From: JAKPAM01 sp047601745
GTDB taxonomy: Bacteria; Pseudomonadota; Gammaproteobacteria; Burkholderiales; Burkholderiaceae_E
Direction of reading: 5' to 3'
Length of the DNA stretch: 64,000 nt
NCBI GenBank assembly: GCA_047601745.1
Contig: JASGIS010000001.1
Span: 496,001-560,000, forward strand
The notes below the pieces were generated by a model. It saw nothing but the letters and a program-made list of their open reading frames with translations, was not told where the DNA came from and ran no database searches. This document shows positions 46,284 through 55,237 of this stretch, in pieces (position 1 is the stretch's first letter; each line of letters opens with the position of its first letter). The translations under genes and the position numbers were made by a program.

Positions 46284-47120
46284 ATGTTCGAATCCGGCCT
46301 GCTGCGCGGCAAGCGCGTATTGATCACCGGCGGCGGCAGCGGCCTGGGCCGCTCGATGGGCCGCCGCTTCGCCGAGCTCGGCGCGTCGCTGACTATCTGC
46401 GGCCGGCGGCCCGACGCGCTCGAGCAGACGGCCGGCGAGCTGCGCGCCGAGTTCGGCGCGACGGTGGCCACGCAGGTCTGCGACATCCGCCAGCCCGACG
46501 CGGTCGACGCGATGTTCGCCGCGATCGATGCGGCCGGCGGCATCGACGTGCTGATCAACAACGCCGCCGCCACCTTCGTCGCGCAGACCGAGCACCTGTC
46601 GCCGCGCGCCGTCGACGCGGTGCTCGGCGTCACGCTGCACGGCGCGATCTACTGCACGCTGGCGGCCGGCAAGCGCTGGATCGCGCAGCGCCGGCCGGGC
46701 ACCGTGCTCAGCATCCTGTCGACGTCGACGATCACCGGCCGCGCGTTCACCGTGCCGTCGTCGATCGCCAAGACCGGCCTGCTGGCGATGACGCGCAGCC
46801 TGGCCGTCGAATGGGGCGGCAAGGGCATCCGGCTGGTCGCGATCGCGCCCGGCCCGTTCCCGACGCCCGGCGCCGACGGCAACCTGCGCCCCGATGCGGG
46901 TCCCGAGCGCGAACCGGCCGGCCGACGCAATCCGGCGGGCCGCGTCGGCCGGCACATCGAGCTGGCCAACCTCGCCAGCTACCTGATCAGCGACGGCGCC
47001 GCCTACATCAACGGCGAGATGGTCAGCATCGACGGCGGTGCGCACCTGCGCACCTCGGGCGTCGAGGACGTCGTCGCGTGGACCGACGAACAATGGGCAC
47101 AATTGCGCCCGAAGCGCTGA
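46284..47120 (+). CDS. 2,4-dienoyl-CoA-reductase-type short-chain dehydrogenase
   Basis: A 278-residue Rossmann-fold SDR. N-terminal ITGGGSGLGRSMGRRF, INNAAATF, and the active-site region TVPSSIAKTGLLAMTRSLAVEWG (quoted here in parts: VPSSIAKTG, SLAVEWG). The usual YxxxK is SxxxK, exactly as in mammalian mitochondrial and peroxisomal 2,4-dienoyl-CoA reductases, and IAPGPFPTPGA and INGEMVSIDGGAHL also follow that branch. It would reduce a dienoyl- or enoyl-CoA with NADPH. The start has AGGAG 8 nt upstream. Confidence 0.85.
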   Translation: MFESGLLRGKRVLITGGGSGLGRSMGRRFAELGASLTICGRRPDALEQTAGELRAEFGATVATQVCDIRQPDAVDAMFAAIDAAGGIDVLINNAAATFVAQTEHLSPRAVDAVLGVTLHGAIYCTLAAGKRWIAQRRPGTVLSILSTSTITGRAFTVPSSIAKTGLLAMTRSLAVEWGGKGIRLVAIAPGPFPTPGADGNLRPDAGPEREPAGRRNPAGRVGRHIELANLASYLISDGAAYINGEMVSIDGGAHLRTSGVEDVVAWTDEQWAQLRPKR

Positions 47121-47173
47121 CGCCGACGGCGTCCCCTCCAGACTCCGACCGGCACTACTCCGACCGACTCCGC

Positions 47174-47857
47174 ATGACCGACGCGACCACCACGCTGCGC
47201 GGCGACGGGCCCGCGCCCGCCCCGGCGCTCTCCCGCCGCCGCAAGACGCAGGCCGAACGCCGCGAGGAGGCCGAGCAGCGGCTGCTCGACGCGGCGCTGC
47301 GCATCGTCGCCGACAAGGGTTCGGTACGGATGACGCTGGCCGAGGTCGGCGAGGCCGCCGGCTACAGCCGCGGCCTGCCCGCGCATCACTTCGGCAACAA
47401 GCTGGGCCTGCTGCAGGCGCTGGCCGGCCACATCCACAAGCGCTTCCAGCGCGATCTGCTCGCCGGCCCGCAGGGCAAGGAAGGCCTGGACGCGATCAAG
47501 GCGATGGTCAGCGTGTATTTCGGGCGCACCGACGAGAACTGGACGACGACCCGCGCGCTGCTGGTGATGATGACCGAGGCGTTCATGGCCGACTCGGATC
47601 TGTCCGAATGCATGAGCAGCTACAACCGGATGGCCGTCGCGTCGCTCGAGCGGGACATCCGGCGCGGCATCGAGCTCGGGCAGATCCTGCCGAGCGTCGA
47701 TCCGTCCACTTATGGCGTGATGATCCTCGGCGCGTTGCGCGGCGTGATGATGCAGCGGCTGATCGAGACGCCGCACCAGCGCATCGCGCGCGCGCAACTG
47801 CTGTCGGTGCGCGACGAGATGCTGCGCGTGATCGAGCTGGTGCTCGGCCGGCCTTAG
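47174..47857 (+). CDS. TetR/AcrR family transcriptional regulator
   Basis: A 227-residue repressor. An N-terminal TetR helix-turn-helix spans about residues 28-75 (AEQRLLDAALRIVADKGSV, LAEVGEAAGYSRGLPAHHFGNK), followed by a ligand-binding helical domain. It is the last gene of the plus-strand CoA-transferase operon and so probably controls its divergent promoter in response to an acyl-CoA. The ligand is not predictable. It ends 30 bp from the convergent argC. Confidence 0.88.
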   Translation: MTDATTTLRGDGPAPAPALSRRRKTQAERREEAEQRLLDAALRIVADKGSVRMTLAEVGEAAGYSRGLPAHHFGNKLGLLQALAGHIHKRFQRDLLAGPQGKEGLDAIKAMVSVYFGRTDENWTTTRALLVMMTEAFMADSDLSECMSSYNRMAVASLERDIRRGIELGQILPSVDPSTYGVMILGALRGVMMQRLIETPHQRIARAQLLSVRDEMLRVIELVLGRP

Positions 47858-47886
47858 CGGTCGCCGTTCGGAGCCGGCTCCGTTCT

Positions 47887-48819
47887 TCAGAGCCCCAGCA
47901 TCAGCCGCAGGCTCTGCACGGCGGCGCCGCTGGCGCCCTTGCCCAGGTTGTCGAGCCGCGCGACCAGCACCGCGTGCCGGTATGACTCGTTGCCGAACAC
48001 GCGCAGCTCGAGCTGGTTGGTATCGTTGAGCGCCAGCGCGTCGAGCTTGCCCGAGTCGGTCGGCGGCAGCACCTTGACGTACTGCTCGGGCGTGTTGGTC
48101 TTCGCATAGTGCGCGGCCAGCGCATCGTGCAGTTGCTGCGCCGACGGCCGCGACGGCAGCAGGTCCAGGTGCAGCGGCAACTGGACCAGCATGCCCTGGC
48201 GGAAATTGCCGACCGAGGGCACGAAGACCGGCCGCCGCGTCAGCCCCGTGTAGCGCATGATCTCGGGCAGGTGCTTGTGCGACAGCCCGAGCGCGTACAG
48301 CTCGAACGCCGGCGCCTGGCCCGATTCGTAGGCCTCGATCATCGTGCGCCCGCCGCCCGAATAACCGCTGACCGAAGGCAGCGCCAGCGGATGGTCGGCC
48401 GGCAGCAGGCCGGCGTCGATCAGCGGACGGATCAGCGCGATCGCGCCGGTCGCGTAACAACCGGGGTTGGCCACCCGCTCGGCGCCGGCGACCGCTTCCT
48501 TCTGGCCCGGCGCCAGTTCGGGAAACCCGAACACCCAGCCGGGCGCGACCCGATGCGCGGTCGACGCGTCGATGATCTTCGGCATGCGCAGGCCGGCGGC
48601 GCCCAGGCCGTCGATCAGCGCGACGGTCTCGCGCGCGGCATCGTCGTGCAGGCACAGCACGACCAGGTCGACTGCGGCGATCAGTTCGCGCTTGGCGGCC
48701 GGATCCTTGCGCTGCCCGGGCGCGATGCTGACGACCTCGATGCCGGCCATGCCGTGCAGGCGGTCGCGAATCTGCAGGCCGGTCGTGCCGGCTTCTCCAT
48801 CGATGAAAACCTTGGCCAT
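47887..48819 (-). CDS. argC: N-acetyl-gamma-glutamyl-phosphate reductase ArgC (type 2)
   Basis: ArgC reduces N-acetylglutamyl phosphate to the semialdehyde in arginine synthesis. The 310-residue enzyme is the short type 2 form, with VFIDGEAGTTGLQI at the N-terminus, the catalytic Cys in VANPGCYATG, and PSVSGYSGGGR. Divergent from the hydrolase gene; an A+T-rich TATGCT hexamer at 48855-48860 (minus strand) may be its -10. It is an isolated biosynthetic gene within the catabolic region. Confidence 0.93.
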   Translation of the reverse strand: MAKVFIDGEAGTTGLQIRDRLHGMAGIEVVSIAPGQRKDPAAKRELIAAVDLVVLCLHDDAARETVALIDGLGAAGLRMPKIIDASTAHRVAPGWVFGFPELAPGQKEAVAGAERVANPGCYATGAIALIRPLIDAGLLPADHPLALPSVSGYSGGGRTMIEAYESGQAPAFELYALGLSHKHLPEIMRYTGLTRRPVFVPSVGNFRQGMLVQLPLHLDLLPSRPSAQQLHDALAAHYAKTNTPEQYVKVLPPTDSGKLDALALNDTNQLELRVFGNESYRHAVLVARLDNLGKGASGAAVQSLRLMLGL

Positions 48820-49058
48820 GTCTGATACGGATCCGGGATGCGGCGCAAATGTCCAGCATAACGCGATTCCCCGGCGCCGCGTGATCCCGGCCCCCCGGAC
48901 CGCCCGCGCGGGGTGCCTGTCCGCCTGAGGTAAGCTCCGAGCGGGGCCCGCGCGGCGCGCCGAGCCAGCGCGACGGCGCGATCGCGCGACGCCCCGATCC
49001 CGTCAAGCCCCCCGCGGGCGATACCGCCAACGAATACCCGCAACGATCAGGAGACCCC

Positions 49059-50000
49059 ATGCCGCTGGATCCCCACCTCGCCGGACTGCTGAAGATGATG
49101 GCCGACTCGGGCCGCAAACCCACGTACGAAGGCACGGTCGAAGAAGGCCGCGCCGGCTACCTGGCGCTGACCTTCGGCACGCGCACGCCGGAGCAGACGG
49201 TACCGGTCGCCAGCGTCCAGGACACGACCGTGCCGGGCGCGACCGGCCCGCTGCCGGCCCGCATCTACCGCCCCGAGGGCCAGGGCCCGTTCCCGACCGT
49301 GGCCTTCTTCCACGGCGGCGGCTACGTGATCGGCGACCTGGACACGCACGACAACATGTGCCGCGACATCTGCCGCGGCGCCAACGCCGTCGTCATCGCG
49401 ACCGCGTACCGACTCGCGCCCGAGCATCCGTTTCCGGCCGCCGTCGACGACTGCATCGCCGCGACCAAATGGGTGCTCGATCATGCGGCCGAACTGGGCG
49501 GCACCGACGTCGTCGCTGTCGCCGGCGACAGCGCCGGCGGCAACCTGTCGGCCGTCGTCTCGCAGCAGTTGCGCGACTACCCGAAGAAGATCGCCGCGCA
49601 GTTCCTGATCTATCCGGCCGTCGACCACGTCGACGCCGGCCATCCGTCGACGACCGAGAACGCGACCGGCTACTTCCTCGAGGACAAGACGATGGCGTGG
49701 TTCTTCAACCACTACGTCGGCGCGTGGAAGGCGTTCAAGGACCCGCGACTGGCACCGATGCAGGCCGGGAGCCTGGCCGGCCTGCCGCCGGCCGTCATCG
49801 TGACCGCCGAGTTCGATCCTCTGCGCGACGAAGGCGAGGCCTACGGCAAGGCGCTGCAGGCCGCCGGCGGCAAGGCCGACGTGATCCGCGGCGCCGGCAT
49901 GATCCACGGCTTCTTCGACATGGGCCGCTGGTCGCCCGCCGGGCAGCAGATCATCCAGCAGAGCATCGCCCGTTTCGGCCAGGTGCTGCGCGGGGGCTGA
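49059..50000 (+). CDS. alpha/beta hydrolase, hormone-sensitive-lipase family
   Basis: A 313-residue esterase or lipase of the HSL (family IV) group. It has the oxyanion motif HGGGYVIGD, catalytic Ser in AGDSAGGNLS, Asp in EFDPLRDEG and His in MIHGFFDMG. No signal peptide, so it is cytoplasmic, and probably hydrolyses short-chain esters or lactones formed in the catabolic pathway. It stands alone between divergent and convergent neighbours. Confidence 0.92.
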   Translation: MPLDPHLAGLLKMMADSGRKPTYEGTVEEGRAGYLALTFGTRTPEQTVPVASVQDTTVPGATGPLPARIYRPEGQGPFPTVAFFHGGGYVIGDLDTHDNMCRDICRGANAVVIATAYRLAPEHPFPAAVDDCIAATKWVLDHAAELGGTDVVAVAGDSAGGNLSAVVSQQLRDYPKKIAAQFLIYPAVDHVDAGHPSTTENATGYFLEDKTMAWFFNHYVGAWKAFKDPRLAPMQAGSLAGLPPAVIVTAEFDPLRDEGEAYGKALQAAGGKADVIRGAGMIHGFFDMGRWSPAGQQIIQQSIARFGQVLRGG

Positions 50001-50045
50001 TCGGCCCCCATCCCCTGGACTGGCCGGCTCGCGGCCGGCTGTCGG

Positions 50046-50077
50046 GCCGCCGCGGCGGTTTCGACTGCCGCGGCGGC
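50046..50077. terminator. 11-bp perfect inverted repeat between convergent genes
   Basis: GCCGCCGCGGC (50046-50056) and GCCGCGGCGGC (50067-50077) with a 10-nt loop, in the 120-bp gap between the hydrolase and dehydrogenase genes. Very stable stem but no T tract on either strand; it may act as a bidirectional transcription barrier. Confidence 0.4.
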
Positions 50078-50120
50078 CGCCGGTCGCGGCTGCGCTCTCG
50101 GGCGGCGAGCGCAGCCGGCC

Positions 50121-51275
50121 TCAGGCCGCGGCCGCCGCCGGCTGCTCGCGGCCCAGCGCGATGAAGCGCGCGAGGTGGAAGTCCTCGTCGCCGAGCTGGT
50201 GACCGATCATCACCAGGCGCTTCGCGTAGTGCGCGAGCGGCAGCTCCCAGGTCATGCCGATGCCGCCGTGCAACTGGATGCTCTCCTCGGCCACCAGCGT
50301 ACCGACACGATCGGCCGTCACCTTGCCGGCCGACAGCGCACGCTCGCGCGCGAGCCGGTCGCTGCCGTCCAGCGCCGCGGCGGCGTTGATGACGGACGAG
50401 CGCGCCTGCTCGACTTCGAGCAGCATGTCGGCCATCCGGTGCTGCAGCGCCTGGAAACTGCCGATCGGCACGCCGAACTGCTTGCGCGTGCGCAGGTACT
50501 CGAGCGTCGCATCCTTGGCCGCATCCATCGCGCCCAGGCTCTCGGCGCACAACGCGACCAGGCCCGCGCCGACCGCGCGCTCGATCGTCGCGAACGCCGC
50601 ACCAGCCTCGCCGAGCAGCGCGTCGGCGCCGACCTCGACCTTGTCGAGCACGACCTCGGCCGCGCGGCCGCCGTCGATCGTCGGATAGCCGCGCATCGAC
50701 ACGCCGCCGGCGTCGGCCGGCACCAGGAACAGCGAGATGCCGGCCTCGTCGTCCTCGGCACCCGCGGTACGCGCGCTGACGAGCAGCAGATCGGCGGCCT
50801 GCGCGTAGGCGACGACGGCCTTGGCGCCGTTGATCACCCAGCCCTCGCCCTTGCGCTCGGCCCGGGTCGCGACGCGCGCCAGCTCGTAGCCGGAATCCGG
50901 CTCGCCATGCGCGAACGCGGCCTTGGTCGTGCCGGCGATCAGGTCGCCGATCCGCGCGCGCTGCGCGTCGTTGCCGGCGTCGGCGATCGCGCGGCCGACG
51001 ATCAACGCGCCGAGCACCGGCTCGACGACCAGCGCGCGGCCGAGCTGCTCGAAGACGACGGCGATGTCGAAGCCGCTGCCCCCGAAACCGCCGTCGGCCT
51101 CGGAGAACAGCGCGCCGATCGCGCCGATCTCGGCGATCTGGTTCCAGGCCTGTTCGCTGTAGCCGGTGTCCGACTTGCTGATCCGGTCACGCGTCTCGAA
51201 GCCGTATTGCTCGCGCAGGTAGCGGCCCAGCGAATCGGCCAGCATCCGGCGGTCTTCGGTATGTTCGAATTTCAT
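50121..51275 (-). CDS. acyl-CoA dehydrogenase, PimD-like partner subunit
   Basis: A 384-residue acyl-CoA dehydrogenase fold protein starting MKFEHTEDRRMLADSLGRYL, like the small subunit of pimeloyl-CoA dehydrogenase. FAD and acyl-CoA loops are FGGSGFDIAVVFE, RKQFGVPIGSFQALQHRMADML and LHGGIGMTWELPLAHY. The catalytic Glu is absent at both known sites, so it needs its neighbour. It follows the PimC-like gene by 19 bp. Confidence 0.88.
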   Translation of the reverse strand: MKFEHTEDRRMLADSLGRYLREQYGFETRDRISKSDTGYSEQAWNQIAEIGAIGALFSEADGGFGGSGFDIAVVFEQLGRALVVEPVLGALIVGRAIADAGNDAQRARIGDLIAGTTKAAFAHGEPDSGYELARVATRAERKGEGWVINGAKAVVAYAQAADLLLVSARTAGAEDDEAGISLFLVPADAGGVSMRGYPTIDGGRAAEVVLDKVEVGADALLGEAGAAFATIERAVGAGLVALCAESLGAMDAAKDATLEYLRTRKQFGVPIGSFQALQHRMADMLLEVEQARSSVINAAAALDGSDRLARERALSAGKVTADRVGTLVAEESIQLHGGIGMTWELPLAHYAKRLVMIGHQLGDEDFHLARFIALGREQPAAAAA

Positions 51276-51294
51276 GTCTGTCTCCCGCCGTCGC

Positions 51295-52491
51295 TCACAG
51301 GCCCAGGATCATCTTGGAGATGATGTTGCGTTGGATCTCGTTGGAACCGCCGAAGATCGACATCTTCCGGTAGTTGAAGTATTGGGACGCGGCCGGCCGG
51401 GCCTCGGCCGGACCGACCGGCTCGCCCTCGTAGCCTTCGTCGAACGCCTCCTCGATGAACGGCAGCGCATAAGGCCCCATCGCCCGCCGGTACAGCGCGC
51501 TAAGCTCCTGGCGGATCTGCGTGCCGCGGATCTTCAGCATCGAGCTCTCGGCGCCCGGCGCGCCGCCGCCTGCGACGGCCGCGATCACGCGCAGATTCGT
51601 CGTCTTCATGTTCTCGAGGTCGATCTCCACGCGCGCGATGCGCGCCGCGAACAACGGATCCTCGTCGAGCGGACGCCCGTTGCGGCGCTGCTTGCGCGCG
51701 AACTGCTTCAGGCGCTCGAGCGCCGCCACCGAGTAGCCGACGCCGGCGATGTTGGTCCGCTCATAGGTCAGCAGGTACTTGGCGTAGGTCCAGCCCTTGT
51801 CCTGCTCGCCGACGAGGTTCTCGGCCGGCACGCGCACGTCGGTGAAGAACACCTCGTTGACCTCGTGCTCGCCGTCGAGCGTGATGATCGGCCGCACCTC
51901 GATGCCCGGCGAGTTCATGTCCACCAGCAGGAAGCTGATGCCCTGCTGCTTCTTGGCCTCGGGGTTCGTGCGGACCAGGCAGAAGATCATGTTCGCGTGG
52001 TGGCCCAGCGTCGTCCAGGTCTTCTGGCCGTTGACGATGTAGTGGTCGCCGTCGCGCAGCGCGGTCGTCTTGACGCCGGCCAGATCGGAGCCGGCGCCCG
52101 GCTCGGAATAGCCCTGCGCCCACCAGTCGTCGCCGTTCAGGATCCGCGGCAGCCAATGGCGCTTCTGCTGCTCGTTGCCGTACTTGATCAGCACCGGTCC
52201 GAGCATGCTCAGCCCGAACGGCACGATCCGCGGCGTGGCCGCCATCGCGCACTCGTTGTCGAAGATGAACCTCTGCACGGCGGTCCAGTCGGGGCCGCCG
52301 TATTCGACGGGCCAATGGCTGGCGAGCCAGCCCCGTCCATTGAGGATGGCGTGCCATTCCTCCATGTCGGCCTTGGTCAGGTGCTTGCTGTCACGCACCT
52401 TGGCGGCCAGCCGCGCGGGGTACTTGTCGGCGATGAAGGCTCGGACTTCATCGCGAAAGGCCAGCTCTTCTGGGGTAAAGCTCAGATCCAT
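51295..52491 (-). CDS. acyl-CoA dehydrogenase, PimC-like catalytic subunit
   Basis: A 398-residue enzyme resembling the large subunit of pimeloyl-CoA dehydrogenase, which starts dicarboxylate or cyclic-acid beta-oxidation. It has WPVEYGGPDWTAVQR, GYSEPGAGSDLAGVKTTA, NGQKTWTTLGHHANMIF, Glu in the TYERTNIAG helix and the C-terminal FGGSNEIQRNIISKMIL, where the SCAD-type Glu is Gly. ATG at 52491 with GGAGA upstream. First gene of the pair with 50121. Confidence 0.9.
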   Translation of the reverse strand: MDLSFTPEELAFRDEVRAFIADKYPARLAAKVRDSKHLTKADMEEWHAILNGRGWLASHWPVEYGGPDWTAVQRFIFDNECAMAATPRIVPFGLSMLGPVLIKYGNEQQKRHWLPRILNGDDWWAQGYSEPGAGSDLAGVKTTALRDGDHYIVNGQKTWTTLGHHANMIFCLVRTNPEAKKQQGISFLLVDMNSPGIEVRPIITLDGEHEVNEVFFTDVRVPAENLVGEQDKGWTYAKYLLTYERTNIAGVGYSVAALERLKQFARKQRRNGRPLDEDPLFAARIARVEIDLENMKTTNLRVIAAVAGGGAPGAESSMLKIRGTQIRQELSALYRRAMGPYALPFIEEAFDEGYEGEPVGPAEARPAASQYFNYRKMSIFGGSNEIQRNIISKMILGL

Positions 52492-52650
52492 CGGTTCGTC
52501 TCCATGGTTCGATGCCGTGGCAACATGCACGGCGCGCCAGCACCGGGCGGATGCCGGCGCCCCTCCCGGCACGGATCGGATCGCGGATTCCGGTCCGCCG
52601 ATTCGGGCCAGGAATGCTTTCGTAATCCACGCCGGCCGAAAAGGTTCGCT

Positions 52651-52680
52651 TTGACCTAGATAGGGTGAATTCAGGACAAT
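52651..52680 (+). promoter_or_regulatory. possible promoter of the AraC-family gene
   Basis: TTGACC (52651-52656), 18 bp, GACAAT (52675-52680), about 130 bp before the AraC start. The 317-bp gap between the divergent PimC-like and AraC genes otherwise holds no gene; it has several TCGCGAT half-repeats near 52730-52755 that could bind the regulator. Confidence 0.4.
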
Positions 52681-52808
52681 CGGAAATCGAGGCCTCCGAA
52701 TGCGGGCCGTCGTTCCGGGACAGCCCGGATTCGCGATCCTATCGCGATCGGATAGCCTCGCTGCGATGCGCGTGCTCCGCAGCTCCCGGAACACGCAGGC
52801 AGGAACCC

Positions 52809-53840
52809 ATGCATCGAACGCCACCCGATTTCGCTCGCCGCATCCACACGACCCAGCGCGTCGCCGCCATCGTCGACACGCTGGCGCTGGACGGCATTCC
52901 CCCTTCCGAATCGCTGGTGGGCAGCGGTCTGGACGAGAGCGCGCTGGCGGCCACCGAGACGCGGGTCTCGTACACGCAGATCGCCACGATCTTCCGTAAT
53001 GCGCTGAACCTGAGCCGCGATCCGACGCTGGCGCTGCGCGCCGGCCTGCGCATGCACCTGACCGCGTTCGGCATGTACGGCTACGCGCTGCTGAGCAGCC
53101 CGACGTTCGCCGACGCGGTGGCGTTCGGCGACAAGTGCCACCGCTCGATGGGCCCGCTGGCCGATTACACGCGCGTGCGGTCCAAGGGCGTGGAGATCTT
53201 CCGCTACGACGGAATCCTGTCGACGGATCCGCACGACGGGCTGTACCGCTTCGCGCTCGAGTTCAAGTTCGCCGAACACATGACGTTGTTCCGCGACCTG
53301 TACGGCGATTCGTTCGCGTTCGCGGCCGTGCGCGCGGCCTACACGGCGCCCGATCACCAGGACGCGTACCGCAGTCTGTTCCGCTGTCCTGTGTCGTTCG
53401 ATCAGCCGGCCAACGAACTCGAGATCCGCGCGCCGTGGTTCGACCGCAAGCCGAGACTGCCGGACGCGGTCACGCACCGGTCGGCCAGCGAGATATGCCG
53501 GCAGTTCCTGTCCGACCAGGCGGCCACGACCGGGGTCGCGTCGTCGGTGCGGCAGGCGCTGGTCGACACGATACCCTGGCATTTCCCGCGCATCGAGATG
53601 ATGGCCGCGGCGCTGTCGATGCATCCGCGCACGCTGCGCCGTCGGCTCGAAGCCGAGGGCACGAGCTACCGCGACATCCTCGCGCAGGTGCGCCAGCGGC
53701 TGGCGATCGACTATCTGCGCACCACGCGGATGACCAACGAAGAGATCGCCAGCCGTCTCGGCTATAGCGATGCCGCGAACTTCCGGCATGCGTTCGTGCG
53801 CTGGACCGGCAAGAGCCCGCAGGAATACCGGCAACGCTGA
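52809..53840 (+). CDS. AraC family transcriptional regulator
   Basis: A 343-residue regulator of the OruR/ArgR-like branch, with an N-terminal 'arabinose-binding-type' domain (FRNALNLSRDPTLALRAG, YGYALLSSPTFADAV) and a C-terminal AraC double helix-turn-helix (MHPRTLRRRLEAEG, NEEIASRLGYSDAANFRHAFVRW split at Gly, SPQEYR). It faces the PimC/PimD-like operon head to head and is the likely activator of it. ATG at 52809 is preferred over the longer upstream frame, which would cross the promoter. Confidence 0.87.
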   Translation: MHRTPPDFARRIHTTQRVAAIVDTLALDGIPPSESLVGSGLDESALAATETRVSYTQIATIFRNALNLSRDPTLALRAGLRMHLTAFGMYGYALLSSPTFADAVAFGDKCHRSMGPLADYTRVRSKGVEIFRYDGILSTDPHDGLYRFALEFKFAEHMTLFRDLYGDSFAFAAVRAAYTAPDHQDAYRSLFRCPVSFDQPANELEIRAPWFDRKPRLPDAVTHRSASEICRQFLSDQAATTGVASSVRQALVDTIPWHFPRIEMMAAALSMHPRTLRRRLEAEGTSYRDILAQVRQRLAIDYLRTTRMTNEEIASRLGYSDAANFRHAFVRWTGKSPQEYRQR

Positions 53841-53920
53841 GAGATCCGTAGCTTTGAGAGATCCGTAGCGCTGAGAATATCCGCAGCGCCCGGATATCCG
53901 CAGCGCCCGGATATCCGCAG
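53835..53920. repeat. 17-bp tandem repeat starting in the AraC stop codon
   Basis: Five copies of a 17-bp unit (one is 18 bp): CGCTGAGAGATCCGTAG at 53835-53851, then units starting at 53852, 53869, 53887 and 53904, drifting to CGCCCGGATATCCGCAG. The last two are identical. The first contains the TGA stop of the AraC gene. The array fills the gap to the convergent Bug gene. Confidence 0.9.
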
Positions 53921-53969
53921 CGCCGAGGCCCGGCGTCCGCTCCCGCGGCCCGCCGGCCCGGCACCGCGC

Positions 53970-54950
53970 TCAGTCGAGCGTCGCGCCGGTCTGCTTGACC
54001 AGCCGCGCCCATACCTGGGCATCGGCCTTGGCCTTAGCGTTGAACTCCTCCGGCCCGCTGCCGACCGCCTCGAAACCGAAGGTCGCGAAGCGCTCGCGCA
54101 CCTCGGGCAGCGCGCAGGCCTTCTTCACCTCGTCGGCCAGACGCTGGATGATCGGCTGCGGCGTCGCGCCCGGCACGGCCATCGCCATGAAGCCGACGGT
54201 CCGGAACACGTCGTCGTCGAGGCCCTGTTCCTTGAACGTCGACACGTTGGGCATCACCGCCAGACGCTTGTCGGCGGCCACGGCGATCGCCTTCAGCTTG
54301 CCGGAATCGATCATCCCCTTGGCCTGCGTGACGCTGGCGAATCCCATCGGCACGTTGCCGCCGATCATGTCCTGCAGCATCAGCGCCTCGCCCTTGTACG
54401 GGACGTGGTTCATGTCGCCGTCGGCGATCTGGCTCAGGTGCGCGCCGCTAAGGTGCGACGCCGATCCGGTGCCGTACGAGCCGTAGTTCAGCTTGCCCTT
54501 GTGCTCGCGGATGTACTTGACCAGCGACGGCGCGTCGTTGGCCGGCACGCTCGGATGCGTGATCAGCACGATCGGCGAGGCGACGATCTGCGAGACCAGC
54601 GCGATGTCCTTGTTCGGGTCGTACGGCAGCTTCTTGAACAGGAACGGATTGATGACGAACTGGGTGCTCAGCGCGACCAGGATCGTGTGTCCGTCCGGAG
54701 CCGCCTTGGCGACCATCGAGGTACCGAGCGTACCGGATGCGCCCGCGCGGTTATCGACGACGATGGTCTGGCCCAGTTGTTTGCCGACCTTCTCGGCGAT
54801 CAGGCGGGCGACCGCGTCCGTGCCGCCGCCGGGCGGATACGGCACGACCATGGTGATCGTCTTGCTCGGGTAGGTCTGCGCCTGCGTGGGGGCCACCAGG
54901 GATGCGCCCATCAGGGCAAGGACTGCACGGCGGGTCGAATTCAACTTCAT
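53970..54950 (-). CDS. Bug/TctC family periplasmic binding protein, third type
   Basis: A 326-residue receptor with a signal peptide ending TQAQ, YPSKTITMVVPYPPGGGTDAV, RAGASGTLGTSMVA, PDGHTILVALS and HVPYKGEALMLQDMIGG. It is not a close copy of the tandem pair, so it probably binds another ligand. ATG at 54950 with AGGAG 4-5 nt upstream. Single gene, divergent from the SurE-like gene. Confidence 0.9.
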   Translation of the reverse strand: MKLNSTRRAVLALMGASLVAPTQAQTYPSKTITMVVPYPPGGGTDAVARLIAEKVGKQLGQTIVVDNRAGASGTLGTSMVAKAAPDGHTILVALSTQFVINPFLFKKLPYDPNKDIALVSQIVASPIVLITHPSVPANDAPSLVKYIREHKGKLNYGSYGTGSASHLSGAHLSQIADGDMNHVPYKGEALMLQDMIGGNVPMGFASVTQAKGMIDSGKLKAIAVAADKRLAVMPNVSTFKEQGLDDDVFRTVGFMAMAVPGATPQPIIQRLADEVKKACALPEVRERFATFGFEAVGSGPEEFNAKAKADAQVWARLVKQTGATLD

Positions 54951-55237
54951 GTCTCCTCGGATGACGGTCGAAGGGTGGAATGCCGGGCCGGCACGACGGG
55001 ACGGCCGCCCATTTCGCATCGTCCGAGACTGTGCTGTCGGCGATCCCGATGAAAAAGGTCTGATCCGGCCAGCTTTCGGTGAATTCGGGACACTCAGGGC
55101 AAACGCCGACGTCGGCGCCGTCACACGGCCGCAATGCGGCGCGGGCACGATGCGCGGCGCATCCCCAGCCCGCGCGTCGAGGCCGGGATCCCCGAGGCTT
55201 CGCGCCGATCTTCCGACATCCGTCCCCCTCCCCGAAC

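Noticed and set aside
46284..47120. Missing Tyr in the SDR as a sign of a dead gene.
   Set aside because: The Ser replacement and surrounding sequence match the dienoyl-CoA reductase branch, which naturally uses it.
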